Positions 29,866 through 38,316 of a stretch of DNA of 64,000 bases are shown here, piece after piece. Each line of letters begins with the position of its first letter. The first letter of the stretch is position 1. This DNA is from Micromonospora endolithica (GTDB taxonomy: Bacteria; Actinomycetota; Actinomycetes; Mycobacteriales; Micromonosporaceae), in NCBI RefSeq assembly GCF_003626595.1, contig NZ_RBAK01000002.1, forward strand, positions 248,001 to 312,000, written 5' to 3'. Both the position numbers and the translations under genes were made by a program. The notes beneath the pieces are model-generated. The model made no database searches. It saw nothing but the letters and a program-made list of their open reading frames with translations, and was not told the DNA's origin.

Positions 29866-32800
29866 TCAGTCGCGCAACCGGCGGCGCAGCGTCAGTTCCG
29901 TGCCGTCCGGGGTACGACTGACCGACAGCTCCCCCAACGCCTGGATCAGCGCCAGGCCGCGCCCCCGGAAACCGCTACCGGTGGACTGCCGCCAGCGGCC
30001 GGTGTCCCGCACGGTAGCCACCACGGTCCGGTCCTCGATGGTCACCTCGACGACGATCGTCGGCTCGGCCGGGTCCACCGGGTGCTCGATGGCGTTCGCC
30101 GCCGCCTCGGACACCGCCACGGTCAGGTCGAACAGGTCGGTCTCATTGACCCGGTGGGCCACCAGGAAGTCCTCCAGCCGCTTGCGCAGCACGCTCAGCC
30201 GGGTCGGGTCGGCGGGCAGCCGCAGCGCGAACCGGTTGAGTTCGGCGGCCTCCAGGGCCAGCACCGCCACGTCGTCGCGCCGGGACCGTCCGGCGACCCG
30301 CTCGACGACCGCGTCGACCAGGTCGACCACGTGGTCGCCCGGTGTCGCCGCGTCGGCGCGCAACTGCGCCAGCGCCGCGTCGATGCCCTGCTTCCGGTCC
30401 TCGATGAGGCCGTCGGTGAAGAGCAGCAGCCGACTGCCCGGTGCCAACTGCCCCTCCGCCGTCCGGTAGACGGTGCCCGGAATGGCCCCGACCGGTGGAC
30501 CGAGGGCCCGGTCGTGCAGGAACGCCACGTCGTCTCCTCGGATCAGAAGTGGGGACGGGTGACCGGCGCTGGCGTACCGCAGCCGGCCGGTGCGCGGGCT
30601 GAACCAGAGGCAGACGACGGTGGCGAAGGACCGGCCCTCGGTCGAGCCGACCAGCCGGTTCAGCCGGGTCAACGACTCACCGGGATCGAAGCCCTCCAGC
30701 ACGTACGCCCGCAGCGCGTTGCGGAGCTGACCCATCGCGGCGGCGGCGCGGACGCCCTTGCCCACCACGTCGCCGATCACCAGGACCAGCTCGTCGTCGT
30801 CCAGCGCCACCACGTCGTACCAGTCGCCGCCGACCTCGACGTCGGCGCTGCCGGGCAGGTAGCGGCTGGCCACCACCGCGCCGGGCAGCTGGGGCAGGGA
30901 GCGCGGCAGCAGGCTGTGCTGGAGTGTCGTGGCGATGCGGTGCTCGGCCTCGTAGAGCTGGGCGTTCTCCAGGCGCACCCCAACCAGCCGGGCCAGTTGG
31001 GTGAGCGCCGCCTCGTCGGTGTCCGTGCCGTCGCCGTCGTGGCGCCAGACCCGCAGCTCACCGAGCTGGTCGCCGTCGGTGCCGGTCAGCGCCAGCACGA
31101 AGGACGGCTCGATGGAGGTCACCCCGCCGCCGTCCGCCTCGTACCGCGCGTCGGTCGCGCTGACCACCACCCGCGCGGCCTCGGCGAGGTTCAGCGCGTG
31201 CCGGGCGGCGACCTGGAGGACCTCCGAGGTGGAGCGGGCGGTGTTGACCGCGACCGCGGCGTCGGCGAGCGCCCGCAGCCGCCGGATGATCTGGCCGCGT
31301 AGCTGGCCCAGCTCGACGTTCGCCCGGACCCGGGCGATCAGCTCCTGGCCGGAGAACGGCTTGGTGAGGTAGTCGTCCGCGCCCACCGAGAGACCGGCGA
31401 CCGCCTCGGCGGCGCCGGCGCGGGCGGAGAGCAGCACGATCGGCACGTGCCGGGTACGCGGGTCCGCCCGCAACGCCGCGACCAGACCGAAGCCGTCCAG
31501 CCGGGGCATCATCACGTCGGTGAGCACCAGGTCGAACCCGCCGTCGACGGCCAGTCGCAGCGCCTCCAGCCCGTCGGTGGCGGTCACCACCTCCCAGCTG
31601 GGCGCGAGCAGGCGGGTGACGTGTTCCCGCAGGTCGACGTTGTCGTCGGCGACCAGGATCCGGCCGGAGGTGCTCGCGTCGTCCGGCGCCGCGCCGGCCA
31701 CCCCGGGGTCGGTACCGGCCCGCTTTCCGGTGGCCTGCTCCGCGCCGGCCCGGTTCCCGTCCGCCGAGCCGGAGCCGGTCCAGAAGGCGGTCTCCGCGAC
31801 GTACAGCTCGGCCTGCGCCAACTCGTGCGCGCCCGCCGTCGTCACGTGGGTGACCCGGTCGGCCGGCAGGTGCGCGGACCCGAACGGCAGGGTCACCGTG
31901 AAGGCGCTGCCGTCGTCGACCCGGCTGGTCACGCCGACCTGACCGCCGTGCATCTCGACCAGCTCGCGCACCAGCGCCAGGCCGATCCCGGTGCCCTCGT
32001 GGGTCCGGGAGCGCACCCCGGGGACCCGGTGGAAGCGTTCGAATACGTGCGGCAACTCCTCCGCGACGATGCCGACACCGGTGTCGGCGACCGTCAACCG
32101 GGCCAACCCGTCGACCGTGTCGACCCGCACCCGGATCTCCCCGTCGAAGGTGAACTTCACCGCGTTGGAGACGAGGTTGAGGACGATCTTCTCCCACATG
32201 TCCCGGTCCACGTGCACCGGCGCGGACAGCGGCGGGCAGTCCACCACCAGCCGCAACCCGGCCCGCTCGACGGCCGACCGGAAGGTGCTGGCCAGTCGGG
32301 CGGTGTAGCCGGCCAGGTCGGTCGGCTGGTAGCGGGCCGCCAGCCGCCCGGACTCCAGCCGGGAGAAGTCGAGGACCGTGTTGACCAGCTTGAGCAGCCG
32401 CAACGCGTTGCGGTGCATCATGGTCAGCCGGTCGGTGTACGTCGCCGGCAGGGCCGGATCGGCGAGCATCTCCTCCAGCGGGCCGAGCACGAGGGTCAGC
32501 GGGGTCCGGAACTCGTGGCTGATGTTGGCGAAGAAGTTCGTCTTCGCCCGGTCCAGCGCGGCCAGTTCCGCCGCCCGGGCCCGCTCCTGCTCGTACGCCA
32601 ACTGCTTGCCCACCGCGCGGGACAGCTGCGCGGCGGCCAGGTCGAAGAAGTGGCGGTAGTCCTCGGTGAGCGGCAGCCGGCGGGAGACCCCGACCACCAG
32701 CGAGCCGACCGTCTCGTTGGTGGCCGTCACCGGCAGCACCAGGGCCCGCTCGGCGGCGGCCGGTGGCACCCCGTCCACCAGATCGGCCGTCGCGACCGTG

Positions 32801-33591
32801 GCGGTCGCCCCGTCGACCGCGATCTCGGTGAGCAGCACCGGCGACGGCGCGACGACGGCGTCGGGACCCAGCCCGCTGGCCCCGGCCAGCGCGAAGCCAC
32901 CCTCGGCGTCCCGGAGGTAGATCAACGCGAACGGCACGTCCGCCCGGTGCCGGTCGAACACCCGCGCGGCGGACCGCCCCAGCTCGGCCGTGCTGGCCAC
33001 GTCGGCCAGTTCCCCGCCCAGCTCGGCCAGGGCCCGCAGCCGGCGCTCGCCGACCACCCGCCCGGTGGTCTCCGACACGATGCAGAAGATGCCGTTGACG
33101 CTGCCGTCGGCGTTCCGGATCGGGTCGTACGAGACGTCGAAGTAGACGTCCTCCAGGAAGCCGTGCCGGTCGATGACGAAGGGGTGGTCCTGGCCGTAGT
33201 AGGGCTCGCCGGTGCGGCGGACACCCTCCAGCACCGGCCCGAGGACGTCCCAGGTCTCCACCCAGTGCTCCCGGGCGGGCTGCCCCACCACCGCCGGGTG
33301 CTTCGTGCCGATGGTGGGCAGGTAGGCGTCGTTGTAGAAGGCGAGATGGTCGTCACCCCAGAACAGGGCGATCTGCGACCGGGAGGCGAGCATCGTGCTG
33401 ACCGCGTGACACAGCGCCGAGGGCCAGGTCGCCGGGGCACCGAGCGAGGTGGTGGCCCAGTCGAAGGCGCGCAGTCGCTCACCCATCTCCCCGCCCGCGG
33501 CGAAGGCGGCGGCGAGCAACGGGGGCAACGACCGGTCGCCGGCGCCGACCAGGGAACTCCCCTGGTCCGCGCCCTGCTGGGCCGAGCTCAT
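29866..33591 (-). CDS. Hybrid sensor kinase-receiver-PP2C phosphatase-anti-sigma kinase (single polypeptide)
   Basis: A 1,241-residue cytoplasmic protein without membrane helices. Domains in order: PAS-type sensor (about 40-180; ALFWGDDHLAFYNDAYLP), GAF (about 185-335), HisKA with His359 in NISHEFRTPLTLVLG, HATPase_c (about 460-575; NLVSNAVKFT, ADTGVGI, GTGIGLALV), Ala/Gly linker, receiver (about 643-765; phospho-acceptor Asp692 in LTDVMMPRLDG, Lys744 in LTKPF), second GAF (about 775-880), PP2C/SpoIIE phosphatase (about 900-1113; GGDWYDVV at 921-928, IGDVVGKG, RDDVAVL), and a C-terminal RsbW-like HATPase (about 1120-1235; SEAAANAIEHP, FRGRGLAL). The ATG at 33591 has GGGAGG upstream. The parts that normally form separate proteins of a stress/sigma partner-switch are fused, and a lone STAS antagonist gene converges on it. 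Every catalytic motif looks intact. Confidence 0.95.
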   Translation of the reverse strand: MSSAQQGADQGSSLVGAGDRSLPPLLAAAFAAGGEMGERLRAFDWATTSLGAPATWPSALCHAVSTMLASRSQIALFWGDDHLAFYNDAYLPTIGTKHPAVVGQPAREHWVETWDVLGPVLEGVRRTGEPYYGQDHPFVIDRHGFLEDVYFDVSYDPIRNADGSVNGIFCIVSETTGRVVGERRLRALAELGGELADVASTAELGRSAARVFDRHRADVPFALIYLRDAEGGFALAGASGLGPDAVVAPSPVLLTEIAVDGATATVATADLVDGVPPAAAERALVLPVTATNETVGSLVVGVSRRLPLTEDYRHFFDLAAAQLSRAVGKQLAYEQERARAAELAALDRAKTNFFANISHEFRTPLTLVLGPLEEMLADPALPATYTDRLTMMHRNALRLLKLVNTVLDFSRLESGRLAARYQPTDLAGYTARLASTFRSAVERAGLRLVVDCPPLSAPVHVDRDMWEKIVLNLVSNAVKFTFDGEIRVRVDTVDGLARLTVADTGVGIVAEELPHVFERFHRVPGVRSRTHEGTGIGLALVRELVEMHGGQVGVTSRVDDGSAFTVTLPFGSAHLPADRVTHVTTAGAHELAQAELYVAETAFWTGSGSADGNRAGAEQATGKRAGTDPGVAGAAPDDASTSGRILVADDNVDLREHVTRLLAPSWEVVTATDGLEALRLAVDGGFDLVLTDVMMPRLDGFGLVAALRADPRTRHVPIVLLSARAGAAEAVAGLSVGADDYLTKPFSGQELIARVRANVELGQLRGQIIRRLRALADAAVAVNTARSTSEVLQVAARHALNLAEAARVVVSATDARYEADGGGVTSIEPSFVLALTGTDGDQLGELRVWRHDGDGTDTDEAALTQLARLVGVRLENAQLYEAEHRIATTLQHSLLPRSLPQLPGAVVASRYLPGSADVEVGGDWYDVVALDDDELVLVIGDVVGKGVRAAAAMGQLRNALRAYVLEGFDPGESLTRLNRLVGSTEGRSFATVVCLWFSPRTGRLRYASAGHPSPLLIRGDDVAFLHDRALGPPVGAIPGTVYRTAEGQLAPGSRLLLFTDGLIEDRKQGIDAALAQLRADAATPGDHVVDLVDAVVERVAGRSRRDDVAVLALEAAELNRFALRLPADPTRLSVLRKRLEDFLVAHRVNETDLFDLTVAVSEAAANAIEHPVDPAEPTIVVEVTIEDRTVVATVRDTGRWRQSTGSGFRGRGLALIQALGELSVSRTPDGTELTLRRRLRD

Positions 33592-33836
33592 GCAGCCTCC
33601 CGCTCCGGCCGTACCCACCTCGCCCGATCGTCCACGGGCACGTCCCGCCGTGATCCATCCGGCGTGACCCGCCTTCTACCCCGGCGGACCAGCAACGTAA
33701 CGCATTCGGGGCGGGAGGCGCTGCTTACCTCCACCGCACCGGACGGCCACCTGCCGTTCGCTCGCCCCCGCCACCGTGCGCCGCGGCCCACCCCGGACCC
33801 AGGCCTGTGACCTGCCGCACACCCCCCGCCCCGCCG

Positions 33837-33899
33837 CGTCGATCTGGGACTTGTCGGTGTCCCTGAAGATCAACAAGCGACGACAGCCCTAGATCGACG
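33837..33899. repeat. Interspersed hairpin repeat with CGTCGATCT arms
   Basis: CGTCGATCT (33837-33845) pairs with AGATCGACG (33891-33899), extended inward by GGG/CCC around a one-base bulge and by partial CTTGT/ACAAG pairing. It overlaps the last codons of the following minus-strand hydrolase gene and provides its TAG stop (33889-33891). The rest of the 297 bp between that gene and the hybrid kinase start holds no other supported feature. It probably acts as a terminator. Confidence 0.65.
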
Positions 33900-34650
33900 T
33901 CGGATGACGGTGCGGGGGCGGCGGGACGGCGGGCGGGTGGGGACGCGAGGTGGGGCGAGTGTGGGCTGCGGCGGCGCGGACCAGGGCGGTGATCGCGCGC
34001 GGGTCCGGCTCGTTCTCCGGATGCCACTGCACGCCGAGCAGGAACGGCCGGTCCGGGTCCTCGACCGCCTCCACCACACCGTCGTCGGACCAACCCGTCA
34101 CGGTGAGCCGACCCGGGTCGGCCAGCGCCTGGTGGTGGTAGGAGTTGACCCGGTCCACCCCCGCCATCACCCGCCCGGCCAGGCTGCCCGGGACGAAGCG
34201 CGCCGGATGGTCCCCGTAGACCCCGGGCGCGGGCCGGTGCCCGTCGTGCCCCACCACGTCCGGCAGGTGCTGGTGCAGGGCACCGCCGGTGGCGACCGCC
34301 AGCAACTGCATCCCACGGCAGACGCCGAGCACCGGCAGGTCGGTGCCGAGCGCGGCGGTGACCAGCGTCAGCTCACCGGCGTCCCGGACCGGGCGGCTCT
34401 CGGTGCGCGGCGCGGGCAACTGGCCGTACCGGGCCGGGTCGACGTCCGCGCCGCCGGCCAGCAGCAGACCGTCGAGCACGTCGAGCACGTCCGGGTCACG
34501 GTCGTCGGGGGGCAGCACCACCGCCCGTCCACCGGCCGCGGTCACCGCCCGGACGTACGCCTCCGGCACCAGCACCGCCGGCACGTCGCGCCACACCGCC
34601 CAGCTCGCCGGCTCCGCGTACGCGGTGATCCCGATGACGGGCCTGGTCAT
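33889..34650 (-). CDS. Gamma-glutamyl-gamma-aminobutyrate hydrolase-type class I amidotransferase
   Basis: A 253-residue peptidase C26/PuuD-family protein. The nucleophile Cys is in VLGVCRGMQLLAVATGG, and the His/Glu pair is in LLGVQWHPENEPD. The start VIGITAYAEPASW and the LLLAGGADVDPARYG block are family-typical. It should cleave the gamma-glutamyl amide bond after oxidation of a gamma-glutamylated amine. The ATG at 34650 overlaps the SDR stop (ATGA). It is last in a glutamine-synthetase-like/aldehyde-dehydrogenase/SDR/hydrolase cluster. The C-terminal His/Pro-rich tail (PHPPAVPPPPHRHPTSI) is atypical and ends inside a hairpin repeat. Confidence 0.93.
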   Translation of the reverse strand: MTRPVIGITAYAEPASWAVWRDVPAVLVPEAYVRAVTAAGGRAVVLPPDDRDPDVLDVLDGLLLAGGADVDPARYGQLPAPRTESRPVRDAGELTLVTAALGTDLPVLGVCRGMQLLAVATGGALHQHLPDVVGHDGHRPAPGVYGDHPARFVPGSLAGRVMAGVDRVNSYHHQALADPGRLTVTGWSDDGVVEAVEDPDRPFLLGVQWHPENEPDPRAITALVRAAAAHTRPTSRPHPPAVPPPPHRHPTSI

Positions 34651-35414
34651 AGGGGTGTCACGTAGGCGCCGGTGATGCCTCCGTCGACCACGAACTGCGC
34701 GGCGGTCATGAAGGACGAGTCGTCGCTGGCCAGGAACGCCACCGCGGCCGCGATCTCCTCCGGTTGCCCGAACCGGCCCATCGGCACGTGCACCAGCCGG
34801 CGGGCGGCGCGCTCGGGATCGGCCGCGAAGAGTTCCCGCAGCAGCGGGGTGGCGACCGGGCCGGGACACAACGCGTTGACCCGGATGCCCTCGCGGGCGA
34901 ACTGCACCCCCAGCTCCCGGGTCATCGCCAGGACGCCACCCTTGCTGGCGGTGTACGCGATCTGCGACGTCGCCGCCCCCATCAGCGCCACGAACGACGC
35001 GGTGTTGATGATCGAGCCCTTCCCCTGCCGGCGCATGTGCGGGATGACGTGCTTGCAGCAGAGGTACACGCTCGTGGTGTTCACCCGCAGCACCCGCTCC
35101 CAGGCGTCCAGACCGGTCTCCAGGATGGAGTCGTCGTCCGGCGGCGAGATGCCGGCGTTGTGGAAGGCGACGTCCACCCGCCCGTGCCGGGCGACCACCC
35201 CGTCGAAGAGGTCCCGCACGGCCGCCTCGTCGGCGACGTCGGTGGCGACGAACTCGCCGCCCACCTCGTCGGCGGCCCGCTCGCCGGCCGCGGAGTCGAT
35301 GTCCACGCAGACCACCCGGGCACCCTCGGCGGCGAACCGCCGTACGGTGGCCAGCCCGATGCCACTGCCGGCCCCGGTCACCACGGCCACCCGGTCTTGG
35401 AGACGACCCTGCAC
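34647..35414 (-). CDS. SDR-family NAD(P)-dependent oxidoreductase
   Basis: A 255-residue classical short-chain dehydrogenase: cofactor motif VVTGAGSGIGLATVRRF, DID at the end of beta-2 suggesting NAD preference, NNAG-like FHNAGISPPD, active Ser in INTASFVALMG, and YTASK catalytic Tyr/Lys, then CPGPVATPL. The GTG at 35414 is chosen because GGAGGA lies nine bases upstream; a GTG at 35423 would place the ribosome site too close. It starts 5 bp after the aldehyde dehydrogenase stop and overlaps the hydrolase start. A role as an amine/alcohol dehydrogenase in this pathway is inferred; it may replace the oxidase PuuB. Confidence 0.95.
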   Translation of the reverse strand: MQGRLQDRVAVVTGAGSGIGLATVRRFAAEGARVVCVDIDSAAGERAADEVGGEFVATDVADEAAVRDLFDGVVARHGRVDVAFHNAGISPPDDDSILETGLDAWERVLRVNTTSVYLCCKHVIPHMRRQGKGSIINTASFVALMGAATSQIAYTASKGGVLAMTRELGVQFAREGIRVNALCPGPVATPLLRELFAADPERAARRLVHVPMGRFGQPEEIAAAVAFLASDDSSFMTAAQFVVDGGITGAYVTPL

Positions 35415-35419
35415 GATGC

Positions 35420-36775
35420 TCACTCCTCCGTGGCGATGAAGACGTTCTTGACGTCGGTGAAGGCGTGCAGCGCGTCCGGCCCCAGTTCGCGGCCGAGCCC
35501 GGAGCGCTTCATCCCGCCGAACGGCGTCCAGTACCGCACCGATGAGTGCGAGTTGACGCTGAGGTTGCCGGCCTCGACCGCCCGGGCCACCCGCAGCGCG
35601 CGACCCACGTCCCGGGTCCAGATCGAGCCGGACAGCCCGTACTCGGTGTCGTTGGCCAGCCGCACGGCGTCGGCCTCGTCGTCGAAGGGCAGCACCGACA
35701 CGACCGGGCCGAAGATCTCCTCGCGCCAGTGCCGGTCGGCCGGGGACCCGGCGAGCAGCACGGTCGGGGCGTACCAGAAGCCGGGGCCGTCCGGGCGGGA
35801 CCCGGTGAAGGCGACCCGCGCGCCGTCGACGTAAGCGGCGACCCGGTCGCGCTGGCCGGCGGAGATGAGCGGGCCCATCTCCGCGGTCTCGGCCGCCGGG
35901 TCCTCCACCCGCAGGGCGCGTACCGCGGGTTCGAGCAGCTCCAGGAAGCGGTCGTAGACCGGTCGCTGGACCAGGATCCGGGACCGGGCGCAGCAGTCCT
36001 GGCCGGCGTTGTCGAAGACCGCGTACGGTGCGGTGGCCGCCGCCTTCTCCAGGTCGGCGTCGGCGAAGACCAGGTTGGCGCTCTTGCCGCCCAACTCCAG
36101 CGTCACCCGTTTCACCTGCGCGGCGCAGCCGGCCATGATCCGGGTGCCGACCTCGGTGGAGCCGGTGAAGCACACCTTGCGCACGGCGGGGTGGGTGACG
36201 AATCGCTCGCCGACGACGCTCCCCGGGCCGGGCAGCACGGTGAACACACCCTCCGGCACACCGGCCTGCCGGGCCAGCTCGGCCAGCCGCAGCGCGGTCA
36301 GCGGGGTCAGCTCGGCGGGTTTGAGCACGACGGTGTTCCCGGCCGCCAGGGCCGGGGCGAATCCCCAGGCGGCGATCGGCATCGGGAAGTTCCACGGGAC
36401 GATCACCCCGACCACGCCGAGCGGCTCGTGGAAGGTCACGTCCAGGCCGCCCGGCACCGGGATCTGCCGGCCGGTCAGCCGCTCCGGCGCGCCCGCGTAG
36501 TAGTCGAGCACGTCGCGGACGTTGCCCGCCTCCCAGCGCGCGTTGCCGATCGTGTGTCCGGAGTTGCGCACCTCCAGCGTGGCCAACTCCTCGACGTGGT
36601 CGTCGACGAGGGACGCGAACCGGCGCAGCAACCGCGCCCGGTCCCCCGGCGCGACGGCCCGCCACGTGTCGTAGGCCCGGGCGGCACGGGCGATCGCCGC
36701 GTCCGTGGCCGCCAGCGAGGCCCCCGCGACAGCACGAAGAACCTCCCCGGTGGCCGGGTTCACCACGTCCGTCAC
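35420..36775 (-). CDS. Aldehyde dehydrogenase (PuuC/GabD-like)
   Basis: A 451-residue NAD(P)-dependent aldehyde dehydrogenase. Asn129 in VPWNFPMP, general-base Glu227 in LELGGKSA and catalytic Cys261 in NAGQDCCARSR are all present, plus the cofactor site FTGSTEVG and the C-terminal PFGGMKRSGLGRELG. It should oxidise a gamma-glutamyl-aminoaldehyde or similar substrate to the acid. It is followed by the SDR after 5 bp and preceded, across a hairpin repeat, by the glutamine synthetase-like gene. The protein is slightly short compared with the 470-490 residues usual for the family, mainly at the N-terminus. Confidence 0.95.
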   Translation of the reverse strand: MTDVVNPATGEVLRAVAGASLAATDAAIARAARAYDTWRAVAPGDRARLLRRFASLVDDHVEELATLEVRNSGHTIGNARWEAGNVRDVLDYYAGAPERLTGRQIPVPGGLDVTFHEPLGVVGVIVPWNFPMPIAAWGFAPALAAGNTVVLKPAELTPLTALRLAELARQAGVPEGVFTVLPGPGSVVGERFVTHPAVRKVCFTGSTEVGTRIMAGCAAQVKRVTLELGGKSANLVFADADLEKAAATAPYAVFDNAGQDCCARSRILVQRPVYDRFLELLEPAVRALRVEDPAAETAEMGPLISAGQRDRVAAYVDGARVAFTGSRPDGPGFWYAPTVLLAGSPADRHWREEIFGPVVSVLPFDDEADAVRLANDTEYGLSGSIWTRDVGRALRVARAVEAGNLSVNSHSSVRYWTPFGGMKRSGLGRELGPDALHAFTDVKNVFIATEE

Positions 36776-36784
36776 GCCACACCC

Positions 36785-36860
36785 CCGCGATCTTGCACTT
36801 CCGGTCGTCCATTTATGACGGTACGCGGCATTCGCCGCGACAGAAAGCGCAAGATCGCGG
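36785..36860. repeat. Interspersed long hairpin repeat (CCGCGATCTTGC arms)
   Basis: CCGCGATCTTGC (36785-36796) is exactly complementary to GCAAGATCGCGG (36849-36860); three more pairs extend the stem, and an inner hairpin CGCGGC-attc-GCCGCG lies at 36824-36839. The element fills most of the 99 bp between the glutamine synthetase-like gene and the aldehyde dehydrogenase gene, both minus strand. Probably an interspersed REP-like sequence that could attenuate transcription inside the cluster. Confidence 0.7.
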
Positions 36861-36874
36861 AGGAGTCGGCGCGT

Positions 36875-38239
36875 TCACAGGCGTTCGAAGCCACGTTTCA
36901 GTTCCCAGTCGGTCACCGCCGCGTCGAAGGCGGCCAGCTCCACCCGGGCCTGGTTGGCGTAGTGGGCCACCACCTCGGGGCCGAACGCCTCCTCGGCCAC
37001 GCCGGAGGCTTCCCACAGGGCCAGCGCGTCGCGCAGCGTGCCGGGGACCCGCTCGGCGGTCGCGTCGTCGTACGCGTTGCCGGTGCACTCGTCGCCCAGC
37101 TCCAACTCCCGCTCGATGCCGTGCACCGCCCCCGCCACCAGGCCGGCGATCGCAAGGTAGGGGTTGACGTCGGCGCCGGGCACCCGGTTCTCCACCCGCA
37201 TGCCCTGTCCGTGCCCGACCAGCCGCAGCGCGCAGGTGCGGTTGTCGGTGCCCCAGCGCAGCGCGGTCGGCGCGAAGGAGCCGGGCTGGTAGCGCTTGTA
37301 GGAGTTGATGTTCGGGGCGAACAGCAGGCTGAACTCCCGCATCGTGGCGAGCAGTCCGGCCAGCACCCGCTGCCCGGTGACGCTCAGGTGCGCCGGCCCG
37401 TCACCGAGCATCGCCGAGGCGCCCGCGGCGTCCCGCAGCGAGAAGTGGATGTGGCAGGAGTTGCCCTCCCGCGCGTTCGGCTTGGCCATGAAGGTGAGCG
37501 ACACGCCCTCCTGCGCGGCGATCTCCTTCGCCCCGTTCTTGTAGATCACGTGGTGGTCGGCGCAGGTCACCGCCGCGTCGTACCGGAAGGCGATCTCGTG
37601 CTGGCCGAGGTTGCACTCCCCCTTGGCGCTCTCCGGGGTGAGCCCCGCGCCGGCCATCTCGGTGCGGATGCGGCGCAGCAACGGCTCGACCCGGGCGGTG
37701 CCCAGCAGCGAGTAGTCCACGTTGTACTGGTTGGCCGGGGTCAGGTCCCGGTACCCGTTACGCCACGCCTCCTCGTACGAGTCGCGGAACAGCACGAACT
37801 CCAGTTCGGTGCCGGCGTACGCGGTCAGGCCGTGCGCGGCCAGCCGGTCCAGCTGGCGGCGGAGGATCTGCCGGGGCGAGGCCACCACCGGGCCGGAGCC
37901 GTCCAGCCACTCCAGGTCGGCCAGGAGCAGCGCGGTACCCGGCTGCCACGGCACCCGACGCAGCGTGGCCAGGTCCGGCACCATCGCGAAGTCGCCGTAA
38001 CCGCGCTCCCAGCTGGACATCGCGTAACCGTCGACGGTGTTCATGTCCACGTCGACGGCGAGCAGGTAGTTGCAGCCCTCGCTGCCGTTCGCGACCACCT
38101 GGTCCAGGAAGAAGGGGGCGTGGAAGCGTTTGCCCTGTAGCCGCCCCTGCATGTCGACCAGGGCGAGCACCACGGTGTCGATCTCGCCCTCAGCGACCGC
38201 GACCCGCAACTGTTCCAACGTCAACGGCGTTCTGCTCAT
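36875..38239 (-). CDS. Glutamine synthetase-family gamma-glutamyl-amine ligase (GlnA3/PuuA-like)
   Basis: A 454-residue GS-family protein. Beta-grasp N-terminal domain (residues about 10-100) and catalytic domain with AGTELEFVLF, EFNLGQHEIAFRYDA-like segment (GECNLGQHEIAFRY), the loop NAREGNSCHIHFSLRD, and NPYLAIAGLVAGAVHGIE. The NSCHIH loop and the DGPAHLS region are of the type found in PuuA and actinomycete GlnA3/GlnA4, which glutamylate polyamines or ethanolamine, rather than true GlnA (no adenylylation Tyr loop visible). Linked downstream to an aldehyde dehydrogenase, SDR and gamma-glutamyl hydrolase. The amine substrate cannot be read from sequence. Confidence 0.9.
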   Translation of the reverse strand: MSRTPLTLEQLRVAVAEGEIDTVVLALVDMQGRLQGKRFHAPFFLDQVVANGSEGCNYLLAVDVDMNTVDGYAMSSWERGYGDFAMVPDLATLRRVPWQPGTALLLADLEWLDGSGPVVASPRQILRRQLDRLAAHGLTAYAGTELEFVLFRDSYEEAWRNGYRDLTPANQYNVDYSLLGTARVEPLLRRIRTEMAGAGLTPESAKGECNLGQHEIAFRYDAAVTCADHHVIYKNGAKEIAAQEGVSLTFMAKPNAREGNSCHIHFSLRDAAGASAMLGDGPAHLSVTGQRVLAGLLATMREFSLLFAPNINSYKRYQPGSFAPTALRWGTDNRTCALRLVGHGQGMRVENRVPGADVNPYLAIAGLVAGAVHGIERELELGDECTGNAYDDATAERVPGTLRDALALWEASGVAEEAFGPEVVAHYANQARVELAAFDAAVTDWELKRGFERL

Positions 38240-38316
38240 CAGCGGGTCTCCATCACCAAGGTCTACTCGCTCCCGCGATCACCGTCAATGCTCCGCCGCC
38301 GACCGAGGAGTTCCTG

